The notes under the pieces: model-generated
What the model was told of the DNA's origin: nothing
Databases searched by the model: none
The model's input: the letters and a program-made list of their open reading frames with translations, nothing else
Origin: DASQZJ01 sp035638775
GTDB taxonomy: Bacteria > Pseudomonadota > Gammaproteobacteria > UBA5335 > SLRW01
NCBI GenBank assembly: GCA_035638775.1
Contig: DASQZJ010000043.1
Location: 25,650 to 89,649 of the forward strand
Direction: 5' to 3'
DNA: 64,000 nucleotides
Made by a program: the position numbers and the translations under genes
Shown here: piece after piece, positions 52,861 through 63,200 of the stretch
Layout of the letters: each line of letters opens with the position of its first letter
Numbering within the stretch: the stretch's first letter is position 1

Positions 52861-54414
52861 TCAGCCCGTGCCGCCCCCGAGCTGCTCACGCAGCCGGAAT
52901 TTCTGCGTCTTGCCGCTGGCGTTGCGCGGCATCTCCTCCAGGAAATGGTACTCCCGCGGGCGCTTGAACGCCGCCAGGCGGTCGCCCTCGAGGCAGAACC
53001 GGTCGAGATCCTCCGCGGTGAGCCCCCGGTCCCGGGGGACCACGAAGGCGATGACCTTCTCGCCCCAGTGCTCGTCCTGCCGGCCGAGCACCGCGACGTC
53101 CAGCACCCCTGGATGCTCGAACAGCACGTCCTCGATCTCGCGGGGGTAGATGTTCTCGCCGCCGCTGATGATCATGTCGTCCTTGCGGTCGGCCACGAAC
53201 AGGTAGTGGTCCTCGTCGAGGTAGCCGAGGTCGCCACTGTAGTACCAGCCCCGGTGGATCGACTTCGCGGTGGCTTCCTCGCGCTTGTAGTAGCCGATCA
53301 TCAGGCAGGGGCCGCGCAGGATGATCTCGCCCACCTCGCCCGCCGGCAGCGTGTCCTCCGGCTCGGCCCGCTCGGCGCCGGCGCGTACCACCCGGACCTC
53401 GTGGTTGAGGCCCGCCATGCCGGCCGAGCCCGGCTTGGTCAGCTGCTCGTCCTCGTGCAGGAACACCGCCGCCGGACCCAGCTCGGTCATGCCGTAGGCC
53501 TGCACCAGGCCGATCCCGAGCTTGTCCTGGCAGGCGCGCACCAGCGCCGGCGCCATCGGCGCGGCCCCGTACAGGCCCAGGCGCAGGCTGGACAGGTCGT
53601 GGCGCGCCAGGTCCTCCTGCAGCAGCATGTTCCACATGGTCGGCGCCGAGAACATGATGTTGATCCGCTCCGCCTCGATCAGGCGCAGCGCCTCGGGCGG
53701 GTCGAAATGGTGCATGATCACGCTGGAGCCGCCGACGTGCACCCGCACCAGGAAGGCGGCGTGCAACTCCGCGCAGTGGTACAGGGGCGCGGCGGTGAGC
53801 CCGCGGTCCCCGGGCCGGATGTTCTGCTCCGCGATCACGATCACGCTGTGGTCGACCATGTCGCGGTGGCGGTGCATCACCCCCTTGGGGTGGCCGGTGG
53901 TGCCGCTGGTGTACATGATCCCGTACAGATCGTTCTCGTCGACCTCGGCCTCCGGGCGGCTGTCGGGCGCCTCGTTCACGCGGGCATGGTAGTCCACGGA
54001 CCAGTCCGGGCCGGCCTCGTCCACGCACCAGAAGGCGGTCTCCGGGAACTGCCCGTGAATCGCCTCCACCGCGCCCGCGAGGTCGTTCTCGAACAGCAGC
54101 ACGGACGGCTCGGCGTCGCCCACGATGAAGGCCAGTTCTTTCGCCGCCAGGCGGAAGTTGATCGGGTTGAACACCGCGCCGATCTTGGCGCAGGCGAAGA
54201 AGCAGGTCCCGAGCTCCTCGCTGTTGAACAGGAAGGTCGAGACGCGGTCGCCCTTGCGCACCCCGGCGGCCCGCAGGGCGTTGGCCAGCCGGTTCACCTC
54301 GGCGTCCCACTCGCGGTAGCTCCAGCGGATGTTCTTGCGCGGATAGTACAGCGCCTCGCGTTGCGGCCATTTGCGCACGCTCTGCTCGAAGATGTCGGCG
54401 ATGGTGTTGTACAT
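52861..54414 (-). CDS. Acyl-CoA synthetase (AMP-forming)
   Basis: A 517-residue adenylate-forming ligase. It has the P-loop-like MYTSGTTGHPKGVMHRH, GMTELGPAA, YYSGDLGYLDEDHYLFVADRKDDMIISGGENIYP with the hinge Asp/Lys, and a C-terminal KTQKFRLRE with the catalytic Lys region. It activates a fatty or other carboxylic acid to its CoA thioester through an acyl-AMP. GGAG lies just before the ATG. It probably shares a transcript with the downstream methyltransferase; a terminator separates it from the upstream cytochrome genes. Confidence 0.92.
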   Translation of the reverse strand: MYNTIADIFEQSVRKWPQREALYYPRKNIRWSYREWDAEVNRLANALRAAGVRKGDRVSTFLFNSEELGTCFFACAKIGAVFNPINFRLAAKELAFIVGDAEPSVLLFENDLAGAVEAIHGQFPETAFWCVDEAGPDWSVDYHARVNEAPDSRPEAEVDENDLYGIMYTSGTTGHPKGVMHRHRDMVDHSVIVIAEQNIRPGDRGLTAAPLYHCAELHAAFLVRVHVGGSSVIMHHFDPPEALRLIEAERINIMFSAPTMWNMLLQEDLARHDLSSLRLGLYGAAPMAPALVRACQDKLGIGLVQAYGMTELGPAAVFLHEDEQLTKPGSAGMAGLNHEVRVVRAGAERAEPEDTLPAGEVGEIILRGPCLMIGYYKREEATAKSIHRGWYYSGDLGYLDEDHYLFVADRKDDMIISGGENIYPREIEDVLFEHPGVLDVAVLGRQDEHWGEKVIAFVVPRDRGLTAEDLDRFCLEGDRLAAFKRPREYHFLEEMPRNASGKTQKFRLREQLGGGTG

Positions 54415-54490
54415 GGGGCTCCTCGTGCTGCCGGCTGCGGCCGGTCCGCGGTCCGGGAGTATCCTAGCAGGCTTTCCGCCGGCGCCGGAC

Positions 54491-54523
54491 GCGAAAAACC
54501 CGGCGCGGGGCCGGGCTTTTCGC
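54491..54523 (-). terminator. Intrinsic terminator after the cytochrome c genes
   Basis: Minus-strand stem of 14 bp (one mismatch), GCGAAAAGCCCGGC with loop CCCGC and a GCCGGGTTTTTCGC return arm that carries a run of five T. It lies 20 nt beyond the stop of the second cytochrome gene. On the plus strand the same stem carries four T, so some bidirectional function is possible. Confidence 0.75.
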
Positions 54524-54543
54524 GTGGCCGTTTCGCGACCCGG

Positions 54544-54906
54544 TCAGCGCCCGCCGTGGTTCGCGTCCCAGGTCTTGTACTCGACCGTGGACAGGCCGGT
54601 CTGGCTGGAGAACCAGGCGGCCACGTCCTTGATCTGCTGGTCGCTCAGGCCCGCGGCCATGCCGTTCATGATGGCGTTCTTGCGTGCCCCGGACTGGTAG
54701 GCGTGCAGCGCGTGCTCGATGTAGTCCGCGTACTGCCCGGCCAGGCGCGGGAACTGCGGGCTGGTGCTGTTGCCGTCCTTGCCGTGGCAGGCGGCGCACT
54801 TGTTGGCCACGATCTTCTGGCCCGCGGCCGCGTTGCCGGCGGCAAGGGCCTGGCCGGCGAAGGCGGCGCAGGCGACGAGGGTGGCGGTCAGGATCAGGCG
54901 CTTCAT
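54544..54906 (-). CDS. Small class I c-type cytochrome (c553/c4-half type)
   Basis: A 120-residue periplasmic protein. The signal peptide (LILTATLVACAAFAGQALA) is followed by one heme site, CAACH, and the axial-Met segment NAIMNGMAAGLSD. One heme domain of about 95 residues is the size of a half of diheme cytochrome c4. It begins immediately after the stop of the upstream cytochrome gene with no gap and a GGGGGG ribosome-binding site inside that gene's end. It probably shuttles electrons to a terminal oxidase. Confidence 0.92.
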   Translation of the reverse strand: MKRLILTATLVACAAFAGQALAAGNAAAGQKIVANKCAACHGKDGNSTSPQFPRLAGQYADYIEHALHAYQSGARKNAIMNGMAAGLSDQQIKDVAAWFSSQTGLSTVEYKTWDANHGGR

Positions 54907-55269
54907 TTATTGACCCCCCTGGTTGTTCTGGGCGCCCGCGGGCGGATGCTTGCCGGCGGCCTGGAAGAAGGCGGCGACGTCCCACATCTGCTGCTTGGTC
55001 AGTTCGGAGGCCTGCGCATGCATCGTCGGGAAGCTGCGCTTGCCGTTCTTGTACTCCTCCAGCGCGTTGACGATGTACTGGGCGTGTTGTCCGCCGAGCT
55101 TGGGCACGTGGTAGGTCGGGTAGACGACCGTGTAGCCCTCGATGCCGTGGCAGCCCATGCAGGTCGCCGCCAGGTCGCGGCCGCGCACCGGATTGCCCTT
55201 GGGTTGGGCCTGCGCGACGCCGATGAAGGCCGTGCAGAGGACAACCGCCAGTATGCTTAGTTTTTTCAT
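54907..55269 (-). CDS. Small class I c-type cytochrome (c553/c4-half type)
   Basis: Another 120-residue monoheme cytochrome with signal peptide (LSILAVVLCTAFIGVAQA), heme site CMGCH, the KLGGQHAQYIVNAL helix typical of c4-like domains, and SFPTMHAQA as the axial-Met region. The C-terminus is Pro/Gly/Asn/Gln-rich. It is followed at once by a second cytochrome gene of the same type. Together they look like the two halves of cytochrome c4 encoded separately. Confidence 0.92.
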   Translation of the reverse strand: MKKLSILAVVLCTAFIGVAQAQPKGNPVRGRDLAATCMGCHGIEGYTVVYPTYHVPKLGGQHAQYIVNALEEYKNGKRSFPTMHAQASELTKQQMWDVAAFFQAAGKHPPAGAQNNQGGQ

Positions 55270-55580
55270 GCCTAGCCTCTTGGGTCGGTACTGAGGGGGC
55301 CGCTGCGCGGACACCTTGCATGCCGGCAGCTCCCGGCAATCCGTTGCTTGCGCAAAACGACAGGCCTGCGGGCGGGGTGTGCCCCCCGGTCGCGATTTTT
55401 CCCCGCTGACGCCGGCCTCATGCAACGAGTCCGGACCGGGGGAGCGGCGGATGACGGCTCCCCCCGGTGACCCTGACACGGTCAGGGCACCGATTATATG
55501 CGAGCACGCCGGCCGCGGCATAGTTGGCCGGGGACCTCCTCCGGGTCCCCCGCCCGCGGCGGCCGTCTCGTCGCGGCGCC
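55270..55580. other. 311-bp gap upstream of the cytochrome genes and downstream of the thioesterase gene
   Basis: No gene was seen. On the minus strand it holds a ribosome-binding site (AAGAGG) for the first cytochrome, an imperfect 11-bp GC-rich hairpin at 55435-55468, the candidate promoter and palindrome at 55466-55498, and a 7-bp hairpin at 55531-55551 just beyond the thioesterase stop that has no T-run. Confidence 0.45.
55466..55498 (-). promoter_or_regulatory. Candidate promoter with a palindrome at the start site of the cytochrome operon
   Basis: TATAAT on the minus strand (55498-55493) is a perfect -10 but has no good -35. Just downstream, CCCTGAC-ACG-GTCAGGG (55471-55487) is a perfect 7-3-7 palindrome covering the expected transcription start, extendable by GGTG/CACC with one bulge. 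This could be an operator. The leader to the first cytochrome would be about 215 nt. Confidence 0.35.
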
Positions 55581-56048
55581 TCAGGCGGTCGGCCGGTACG
55601 CCTCGATGAACTCCGGCGGCATCCGCGCCGGCTTCGCGCGCTTGAGATCCATGCACACCCACTGGGTCTTCGCCCGCAGCACGGTGCGCCGGTCCTGCTC
55701 ACGGATGAGCTGATAGTAGCGCTTGAGCCCGATGCGCGAGGGCTCGGCGATCCAGGTGCTGGCCAGGATGCGGTCACCCTCGAAGCAAGCCGCAAGATAA
55801 TCTATCTCGTGGCGCCGCGCCACCATGGCCCGGTTGAGCCGGTGGTATTCGTTCCAGTCGATGCCGCAGGACCGCGAGTGGGCCCAGGCCACCTGCTCCA
55901 TCCAGCGCAGGTACACGCCGTTGTTGACGTGATCGAGCACGTCGATGTCCCCGGCGCTGGCCAGCACCCGGATCACGAACGGGTTCGGGTAGTCCCACTC
56001 CAGTCCGGCGAGCTCCTCCTCCGGAACCACCTGTGGCTCGCTGCTCAT
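55581..56048 (-). CDS. Acyl-CoA thioesterase (4HBT hotdog family)
   Basis: A 155-residue hotdog-fold protein: DIDVLDHVNNGVYLRWMEQVAWAHSRS with the catalytic Asp of 4-hydroxybenzoyl-CoA-type thioesterases, then IDYLAACFEGDRILASTWI and KTQWVCMDLKRAKPARMP. It hydrolyses an acyl-CoA of unknown chain type. It lies 18 nt downstream of a crotonase gene on the same strand, so both likely act in one acyl-CoA pathway. Confidence 0.9.
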   Translation of the reverse strand: MSSEPQVVPEEELAGLEWDYPNPFVIRVLASAGDIDVLDHVNNGVYLRWMEQVAWAHSRSCGIDWNEYHRLNRAMVARRHEIDYLAACFEGDRILASTWIAEPSRIGLKRYYQLIREQDRRTVLRAKTQWVCMDLKRAKPARMPPEFIEAYRPTA

Positions 56049-56066
56049 CCGCCCGTCGCCTCCGGC

Positions 56067-56927
56067 TCAGGAGAACTTGCGCTCCTCCCACCAGGGATAG
56101 AAGTCCGGCAAATCCGTGCTCGGCTTCATGGTGAACTTCGCCGGGCGCTTGTCCAGGAACGACTCCACCCCCTCGCGGGCATCGGCCGACTGGCCCATGA
56201 AGCCGATCGCGCGCGAGTCGATCTTGTGCGCCTCCATGGGATGGTCCGCGCCCAGCATGCGCCACATCATCTGGCGGTTCAGGGTCACCGAGATGGCGGA
56301 GGTCTTCTGCGCGATCTCGCCGGCCAGCTTGCGCGCCGCCGGCATCAGCTCGTCCGGCTCGTGCAGGCTGCGCACCAGGCCGCCGCGCAGCGCCTCCTCG
56401 GCATCGAACACGCGCCCGGTGTAGACCCACTCGGCCGCCTGCTGCATGCCCACCAGGCGCGGCAGGAACCAGCTCGAGCACGCCTCCATGGTGATCCCGC
56501 GCTGGGTGAAGACGAAGCCGAAGCGCGCCTTCTTCGAGGCCAGCCGGATGTCCATCGGCAGCTGCATGGTGATGCCCACGCCCACGGCGGCGCCGTTGAC
56601 CGCGGCGATCACCGGCTTCTTCGACTCGTAGATGCGCAGCGAGACCATGCCGCCGCCGTCGCGATCCTTGTTGCCCAGCGCCTCGTCGGCCCGCTTGCTG
56701 CGGTCGAAGGTGTCGCCGCCCTTCTCCAGGTCGGCGCCGGCGCAGAACGCCTTGCCCTCGCCGGTCACGATCACCGCCCGCACGTCGTCGTCTTCGTCCG
56801 CCCGGTCGAAGGCGTCGATCAGCTCCCGCATCATGGTCGCAGTGAAGGCGTTCATGCGGTCGGGGCGGTGCAGGGTCAGCGTCAGGATGTTGTCTTCGAC
56901 CTCGTACTTCAGGGTCTCGTAGCTCAC
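56067..56927 (-). CDS. Enoyl-CoA hydratase/isomerase family protein (crotonase)
   Basis: The 286-residue crotonase has LTLHRPDRMNAFTATMM, the oxyanion-hole segment GEGKAFCAGADLEKGGDTF, NGAAVGVGITMQLPMDIRLAS, the Glu region QRGITMEACSSWFLPRLVG, and SFLDKRPAKF at the end. The pattern is close to hydratases acting on longer or branched enoyl-CoAs. The GTG start has GGAGGAG 5 nt upstream; the longer upstream frame crosses the promoter region of the giant YD-repeat gene. It is followed by the thioesterase gene. Confidence 0.9.
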   Translation of the reverse strand: MSYETLKYEVEDNILTLTLHRPDRMNAFTATMMRELIDAFDRADEDDDVRAVIVTGEGKAFCAGADLEKGGDTFDRSKRADEALGNKDRDGGGMVSLRIYESKKPVIAAVNGAAVGVGITMQLPMDIRLASKKARFGFVFTQRGITMEACSSWFLPRLVGMQQAAEWVYTGRVFDAEEALRGGLVRSLHEPDELMPAARKLAGEIAQKTSAISVTLNRQMMWRMLGADHPMEAHKIDSRAIGFMGQSADAREGVESFLDKRPAKFTMKPSTDLPDFYPWWEERKFS

Positions 56928-57212
56928 AAGTCTCCTCCGGATGCAGGCTGGATCGCCCGGCGGGGCGGTCGAGGGGTGGCAGTACCTCTGACCGGGTTGG
57001 CAAATGCGCGCCAGTATAGCAGCGGCGGGGCGGGGAGCCGAAGCGGTGGCGGGCGCAAGCGGAATATTGTCATAGCACGACACTTTGACGGATCGACGGG
57101 CTTTGTCTACGCTTTCCTCATAAAAGCAAATCATGATGGACGCAACGGAGATGCGTCCGCGTGATAAGGCCTCGCTCGGGGAAAATCGGACAGGGACGTT
57201 CGGGGGTCCGGC

Positions 57213-60200
57213 ATGGATGCTTGGCGCTCAGCACGGGGGTTGGTCTGCGCCTTGACCGCCCTGCTCATTCCGGCGACGTCGATCGCCGTTTCGGGGGACG
57301 ACGGTCCGGACCGGACCTACGCTCACGCGCTGTGGCTCGCGCGGGGCCGGCGGGTGCTTCGGCAGCCCGTGGCAGCGGACGACACCGAGCTCGAGATCGA
57401 CGCTGCTGCGCCCGTCCGGCGGGTAGCGCTGGATCGCGAGCGGGGGCGTCTGTGGATCTATTCCGGCGGCGACCTTGCCGCCTACGACTTCGACGGCAAG
57501 CAGGTGTCGCGGACGCAGGTCGTCCCCTCGGCCCAGGCCGCGTGGGACCGGCTGCCGCTGCCGCATCCGTTCCTGCACCTGCTGGTCCGCCCCGATCACG
57601 GCCTCTGGCTGGTACGCGGCCGCTCGCTGGTGATGGTGGCGCCCGGGGGCACTGTCCAGGAGCGGGAGACGATCGGCGGCGGTGCCGTCGATGCCGCGGT
57701 CGACGCGGTTGCGAAGCGCGTGTGGATCGCGCGCCCGTTTACGGTGAGCGCCTATGACCAGTCGGGCAAGCAGGTCGCGCGGCTCTCCACGTTCCCGCGT
57801 GTGGTCCGCGCGGTCGCTCCGGGGCCGGAACAGGGCACCTTGTGGCTTGCGGGAATCCGCGGCGTCCGGTTGGTGGACGATTCCGGAACCGTTCGGAAGG
57901 AATATCCCTCCATCCGCGCCGGTGGTCTCGCCCGGGATACCAACGGCGGCCTGTGGGCGGTTTCGCGCCTGGCCATATGGCACATCGACGGCGCCGGCCA
58001 AATCGCCGCGGTGCATCGGTTGCGGGCCGTGCGCGGAGGTGGCTTCCGGTACTCCTGGGCTGTCGATCCCGCGAATGGGACCGTCTGGCTCGCCGCCGGG
58101 CGGACCGTGCGCCACATTGGCCGCGACGGCTCGCTTCTCGGGGAGAAGGCGCTCGCCGACATGCCGCCGCGGCTGCTCGACCGCCTGGGCGGAGTGGCCG
58201 TGTACGCCGACACTTTCCCGCCAACGCTGACGATCGATTCGCCCGCCGGCGGTAGCTACCTGCCGACCCACCGGCCGGCGCTCGGCCTCAGCTACGATGA
58301 CAACGGCGTGGGAGTCGATCCGTCGACCATCCGGGCCAGCAACGATGGCGATCCGCTGCCGCTCGACTGCAGCGGCGACAGGACCGCCGCGCACTGCACG
58401 CCGGCCAACCCAGCCCCCGATGGACCGGTCGGTCTCGAGGTCTCCGTGGCGGACTTCGTCGGGAACCGCTCCGATGGCGTGAAGGTGTCCTTCACTATCG
58501 ACACCATTCCGCCGAGCATTACGGTGGACACCCCCGCCAACGGTGCCTGGATCAACGACCCGCATCCGACGCTCTCCGGCAGCGTGTCCGAGCCGGCGAC
58601 CCTCACCCTGGACGGCGCCTCGCTGAGCCTCGACGTGCACCACGCCTTCCGCCGTCAACTGGACCTGGCCGAGGGTCCGAACACCGTGAAGCTTGTCGCG
58701 GTCGACCGAGCAGGCAATCGGGGCACGAAGGACCTCACGGTCCACCTGGACACCGTTCCGCCCGATCCCGTGCCTGGCTCCGTGGTCGCCATGGGCACAC
58801 CGTCGAACGGGCAGGTAACCGTCTCCGGCGACACGGACAGCGTGCCCGCGGGGATCGAGGTCGTCGTCACCAACCTGGACACGGGGGATCGGGCAAGGAC
58901 CACCGCGAACGCCGACGGGAGCTTCGCGGCGATCGTTGCCGCCAGGGCCGGCCAGAGCATCGAGATACGGGCGGTCGACCGCGCCGGCAACGTCAGCGAT
59001 CCACTCGACGAGCATGTCGGTCCGCCCGACCCGGCCGACGTCGCCCGGAAGATCAATCCGACCGTCAACGCGAACGTGGCCGAGAGCACCGCCTTCCTCT
59101 ACCAGGGCAGCAATCCGGTGCAGACCGGCGTCGCCGGCGGCGCGATCGAGGCCCGCCGCGCCGCCGTCATCCGCGGCCGGGTCATCTCGCGGCACGGCAT
59201 CCCCCTTTCCGGCGTGCAGGTCACGGTCCAGGGTCACCCGAAGCTTGGCCGGACGCTAACCCGCAGCGACGGCCGCTACGACCTCGCCGTCAACGGCGGC
59301 GGCACGCTGGTCCTGCGCTATTCGCACAAGCGGTACCTGACCGCGAGACGCCGGCTGCACGCGAACTGGCAGAGCTACCGGGAGGCGCCGACGGTCGCGC
59401 TCGTGAAGCCCGACGCCCATGCGACCCCCGTGTCGTTCGGTGCTACCAGCGTCGCCCAGGTGGCAGAGGGGAGCGTCGAAAGCGATGCTGCCGGCAAGCG
59501 GCGTGCCATTGCCGTATTCGCGCCGGGCACGCAGGCGACCATGAAAATGCCGGACGGGAGCACGCAGAGTCTTTCCGGGGGCGATGTCCGGATCACGGAA
59601 TACACGGTCGGCGACAATGGGCGCAACGCGATGCCCGCCCGGCTGCCCGACATGAGCGGCTACACCTATGCCGTGAACCTCCGGATCGACCAGGCCGCGG
59701 CCGCCGGCGCGACGCGCGTCGACTTCGACAAGCCCGTCCACCTCTACGTACGCAATTTCCTCGGATTCCCGGTCGGGGGTGCAGTGCCGCTGGGCTGGTA
59801 CGACCCGTCGAAGGCGCAATGGATGCCCGCTCACAACGGTCGGGTCATCGGTGTGGTTTCGCTGGACGCGAACGGCTGTGCCGCGCTCGACGTAAACGGC
59901 AACGGGCAGGCGGCGAGCGCGGACGCGCTGCAGTCATTGGGTATCGATCAGGCCGGGCGGTGCCGCATCGGTCATCTCTACTCTCCGGGCCAGAGCTTCT
60001 GGCGGGTGAGCGTGCATCACTTCACCACGTTCGACACCAACTGGCCGCTCAGCGTGATCCCGGGGGCGGCACCCCCGCTTCTGAAGCCGCAACTGGCTTC
60101 GGCCCACAAGCCCGACAGTGGGCAGGAGGACCGCTGCGGGGGATGCCGCGTCGAAGCGCAGTCCCAAGTCCTGGGTGAGAGCATGCCAATCGCCGGCACC

Positions 60201-63200
60201 AGCATGAGCCTCGTCTACAGCAGCGACCGGGCCTTTGGGTACGCGCGGTCCCGCACGATCGATATCCCGGTAACCGGCAAGACCGTACCGGACAACCTGC
60301 TTGGCGTTGACGTGACGGTAATGGTGGCGGGCCAGGTCGCGCGCCGCCATTTCGGGCCGAATCCCGGCCAGAGCTATCGGTTCATATGGAACGGACGCGA
60401 TGCATACGGCCGGACGCTGTACGGGAGCCACAAGGCGACGGTGAAAATCTCCTACGTCTACCCCGCGGTGTACATGCGCCCGGCGCCCGGGACACTCTCC
60501 TTTGCTATTGCACCGCCCAACCCGACCTCCATCACGCCCGCGTTCGTCATGAGCGGTCGAACGCAATCCCTCAGTCGTACCTGGACCGAGGAACTGCGAG
60601 GCCGCACTCCGGACAGTACCGCCCTTGGAGGCTGGCTCCTGAGCGTCCACCACCTGTATGACCCGGACGCCCATCAGCTTCTCAAGGGTGACGGGACCGA
60701 TCGTGGTGCCAAGTCCGTGGCGGCCGAGGTCAGGACGGTGGTCGGGGGCGGGACCAAGAGCCCCGACGACGTGCCTGCGAAACAGGCGAGCCTTGACCGC
60801 CCACGTGACGTGGCCGTTGACGCCGCGGGAGACATGTTCATCGCGTCGACCTACCAGGGGGTAATGGAAGTCACGCCCAACGGCCGGATTCACCAACTGT
60901 CACCCAACGTACCCCACGCCAGTAGCGTCGCAACGGGACCCGACGGGGCCGTCTACGTCGGAGCGGCTTCGGACCACGTCATCTACCGCGTCGTGCCGGA
61001 CGTTTCCGCTCGCGTGATCGCCGGGGATGGCGAGCCCTGCCAGTATGACTGGAGCCAGTGCGGTGACGACGGACCGGCATTGGACGCCAGGCTTGGCATT
61101 AGTGACGTCGCCGTAGCGAACGACGGAACCGTGTACGTCATGCACGAGAGCAACTGGGGAGGGATAAAGCGGCTCAAGGCGATAACGCCCGATAGGATCA
61201 TACATACCATATACAAGTATGGCGGGAACTTGGCCTGCTGTTGGGCCGCAGAGGTGTCCTCGGTGCCGACCGGCGGGGTCGATTTCGGGGGATGGGAAGG
61301 CCCGATCTTGCACATGGGTTCCGGCGGCAAGACCACGAAACTCCGTCGCGCTCCCACAAATGGAACGATTTTCGACTTCGGACGCGGGCCGGACGGTTCC
61401 CTCTACGTCCTCTCTGCGCTGGAGGGAGCCCGTATTTTCAGGATCAGGCCCGACGGCACGCGCAGCCTCGTCGCGGGCACCGGGAAAAGCTGCCGCTACT
61501 ACCAGCACCAGTGCGGCGACGGCGGACTGGCGCGGGATGCCGCGTTCAACTGGGAGGATCCGGGTGGCATGGCAGTCGGTCAGGACGGGACCATATACCT
61601 TGCCGACTGGAATACCAATCGAATCCGGGCGATAGGACCCTCTCTGCCGGGGAGGAAGAAGGGCGAATTCGTTGTGCCCTCCGCCGATGGCCAGAAGCTG
61701 TTCGTCTTCGGTCCTGATGGGCGACACCTGCGCACCACCAGTGCGACGACCGGGACGCTCCTGTATCGCTTCGGCTATGGCGACTCGGGGCGCCTGGTCA
61801 GCGTCACCGACGGCTACGGCAACGTCACCACGATAGAACGGGACAGCGGCGGCCGGGCCACCGCCGTCATCGCACCGGACGGCGAGAAGACCACGCTGCA
61901 GATCGATGCGTCGAATCACCTCGTCCAGGTGAGCGACCCGGAGGGGCGGAGCTGGAAGGTCGGCTACGGGACGGACGGTTTGCTGACCCGCTTCCGCGAC
62001 CGCAACGGGAACACGGACCACTACGCTTACAACGTGGCTGGACTGCTCACGAAAGTCGAGGAACCGACGGGCACCCGCTGGACGCTGCGGCGGAAGGCTC
62101 TCACGGACGACGGATACAGCGTGAGCATGAGCGGGGGGGATGGTCTGACCCAGGGCTTCGCGGTGCACCCGCTCTCGAATGCGGGCCAGAAGCTGGTTCA
62201 CACCCTGCCGGACGGGACGCACCAGGTCCGGTTCTATAGCGGGGACGGGTCGAGCGAGATCGACCAGCCGGACGGGACCGTTCGGAAGAGCAGGCAGGGC
62301 GCCGATCCGCGTTACGGGCCGGCGCTCCCCATACCCGCCAGCACGACGGTAACGACCCCTTCGGGGCTGCAATTGAAGCGCACGGTCAAGCGAGCGGTGA
62401 CACGACCGGATCCCCGCTCGCTGGCCCTTGGCACACAGACGGACACGATCAACGTCAACGGCAATCGGTACACGAGAACGGTTGACGTCACCGACCATAC
62501 CCTGTCGGTCACCACGCCGATGGGCAGGACGAGCCACGGCACAATAGATAGCCAGGGCAGGGTCTCGAGCCTGCAGGTGGGCGACCTGGCCGCCCTGCAT
62601 TACGGCCGCGACTCACGCGGCCGGCTGGTGTCCGTCACCCGCGGCAGCGGAAGCGGTGCCCGGAAGGTGTCGATGAGCTACGGTCCGAACGGCTACCTGG
62701 CGTCGGTGACCGACCCGGACGGGCGCACCGAGCGACTCGACCGCGACGCCTTGGGCCGGGTAACCAAGGAGACCCGCCCGGACGGCTCGCAGATCCTGTT
62801 CCGCTACGACGCCAACGGCAATGTCACGGCTGTCGTGCCGCCGGGACGACCGGCCCACGACCTTGGCTACGATTCCCACGACGACCTCGCGTCCTACGCG
62901 CCGCCGGCCATCGGCGGCAGCCGCGACGCGACGCTTTACCACTACGACGCTTCCCACCGACTGACCGGCGTGGACTACCCGGGCGGCGCCACCACGACGC
63001 TCGACTACGGCAGCGGCGGCCACCTGGTCGGCATCGACACGCCGCGCGGCACCGAGAGCTACCAGTACGACCGGAACACCGGCCAGCTGACGCAGATCGC
63101 CGGCGGCGGCGAGACGCTCGCGTTCGCCTGGGACGGCTTCCTGCCGACGAAGCAAAGCTGGAGCGGCACGGTCGACGGCAGCGTCGGGTTCACCTGGGAC

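Noticed and set aside
57085..57113. TTGACG and TACGCT with 17-nt spacing upstream of the giant gene
   Set aside because: The -10 matches only three of six bases and the start site is unknown, so I do not list it as a promoter.
60900..62600. Long open frame on the minus strand (566 codons), and similar ones at 57228-59237 and 59934-60896
   Set aside because: They lie opposite the giant YD-repeat frame, which has recognisable domains throughout. GC-rich third positions create such shadows; the translations are low-complexity and have no recognisable domain.
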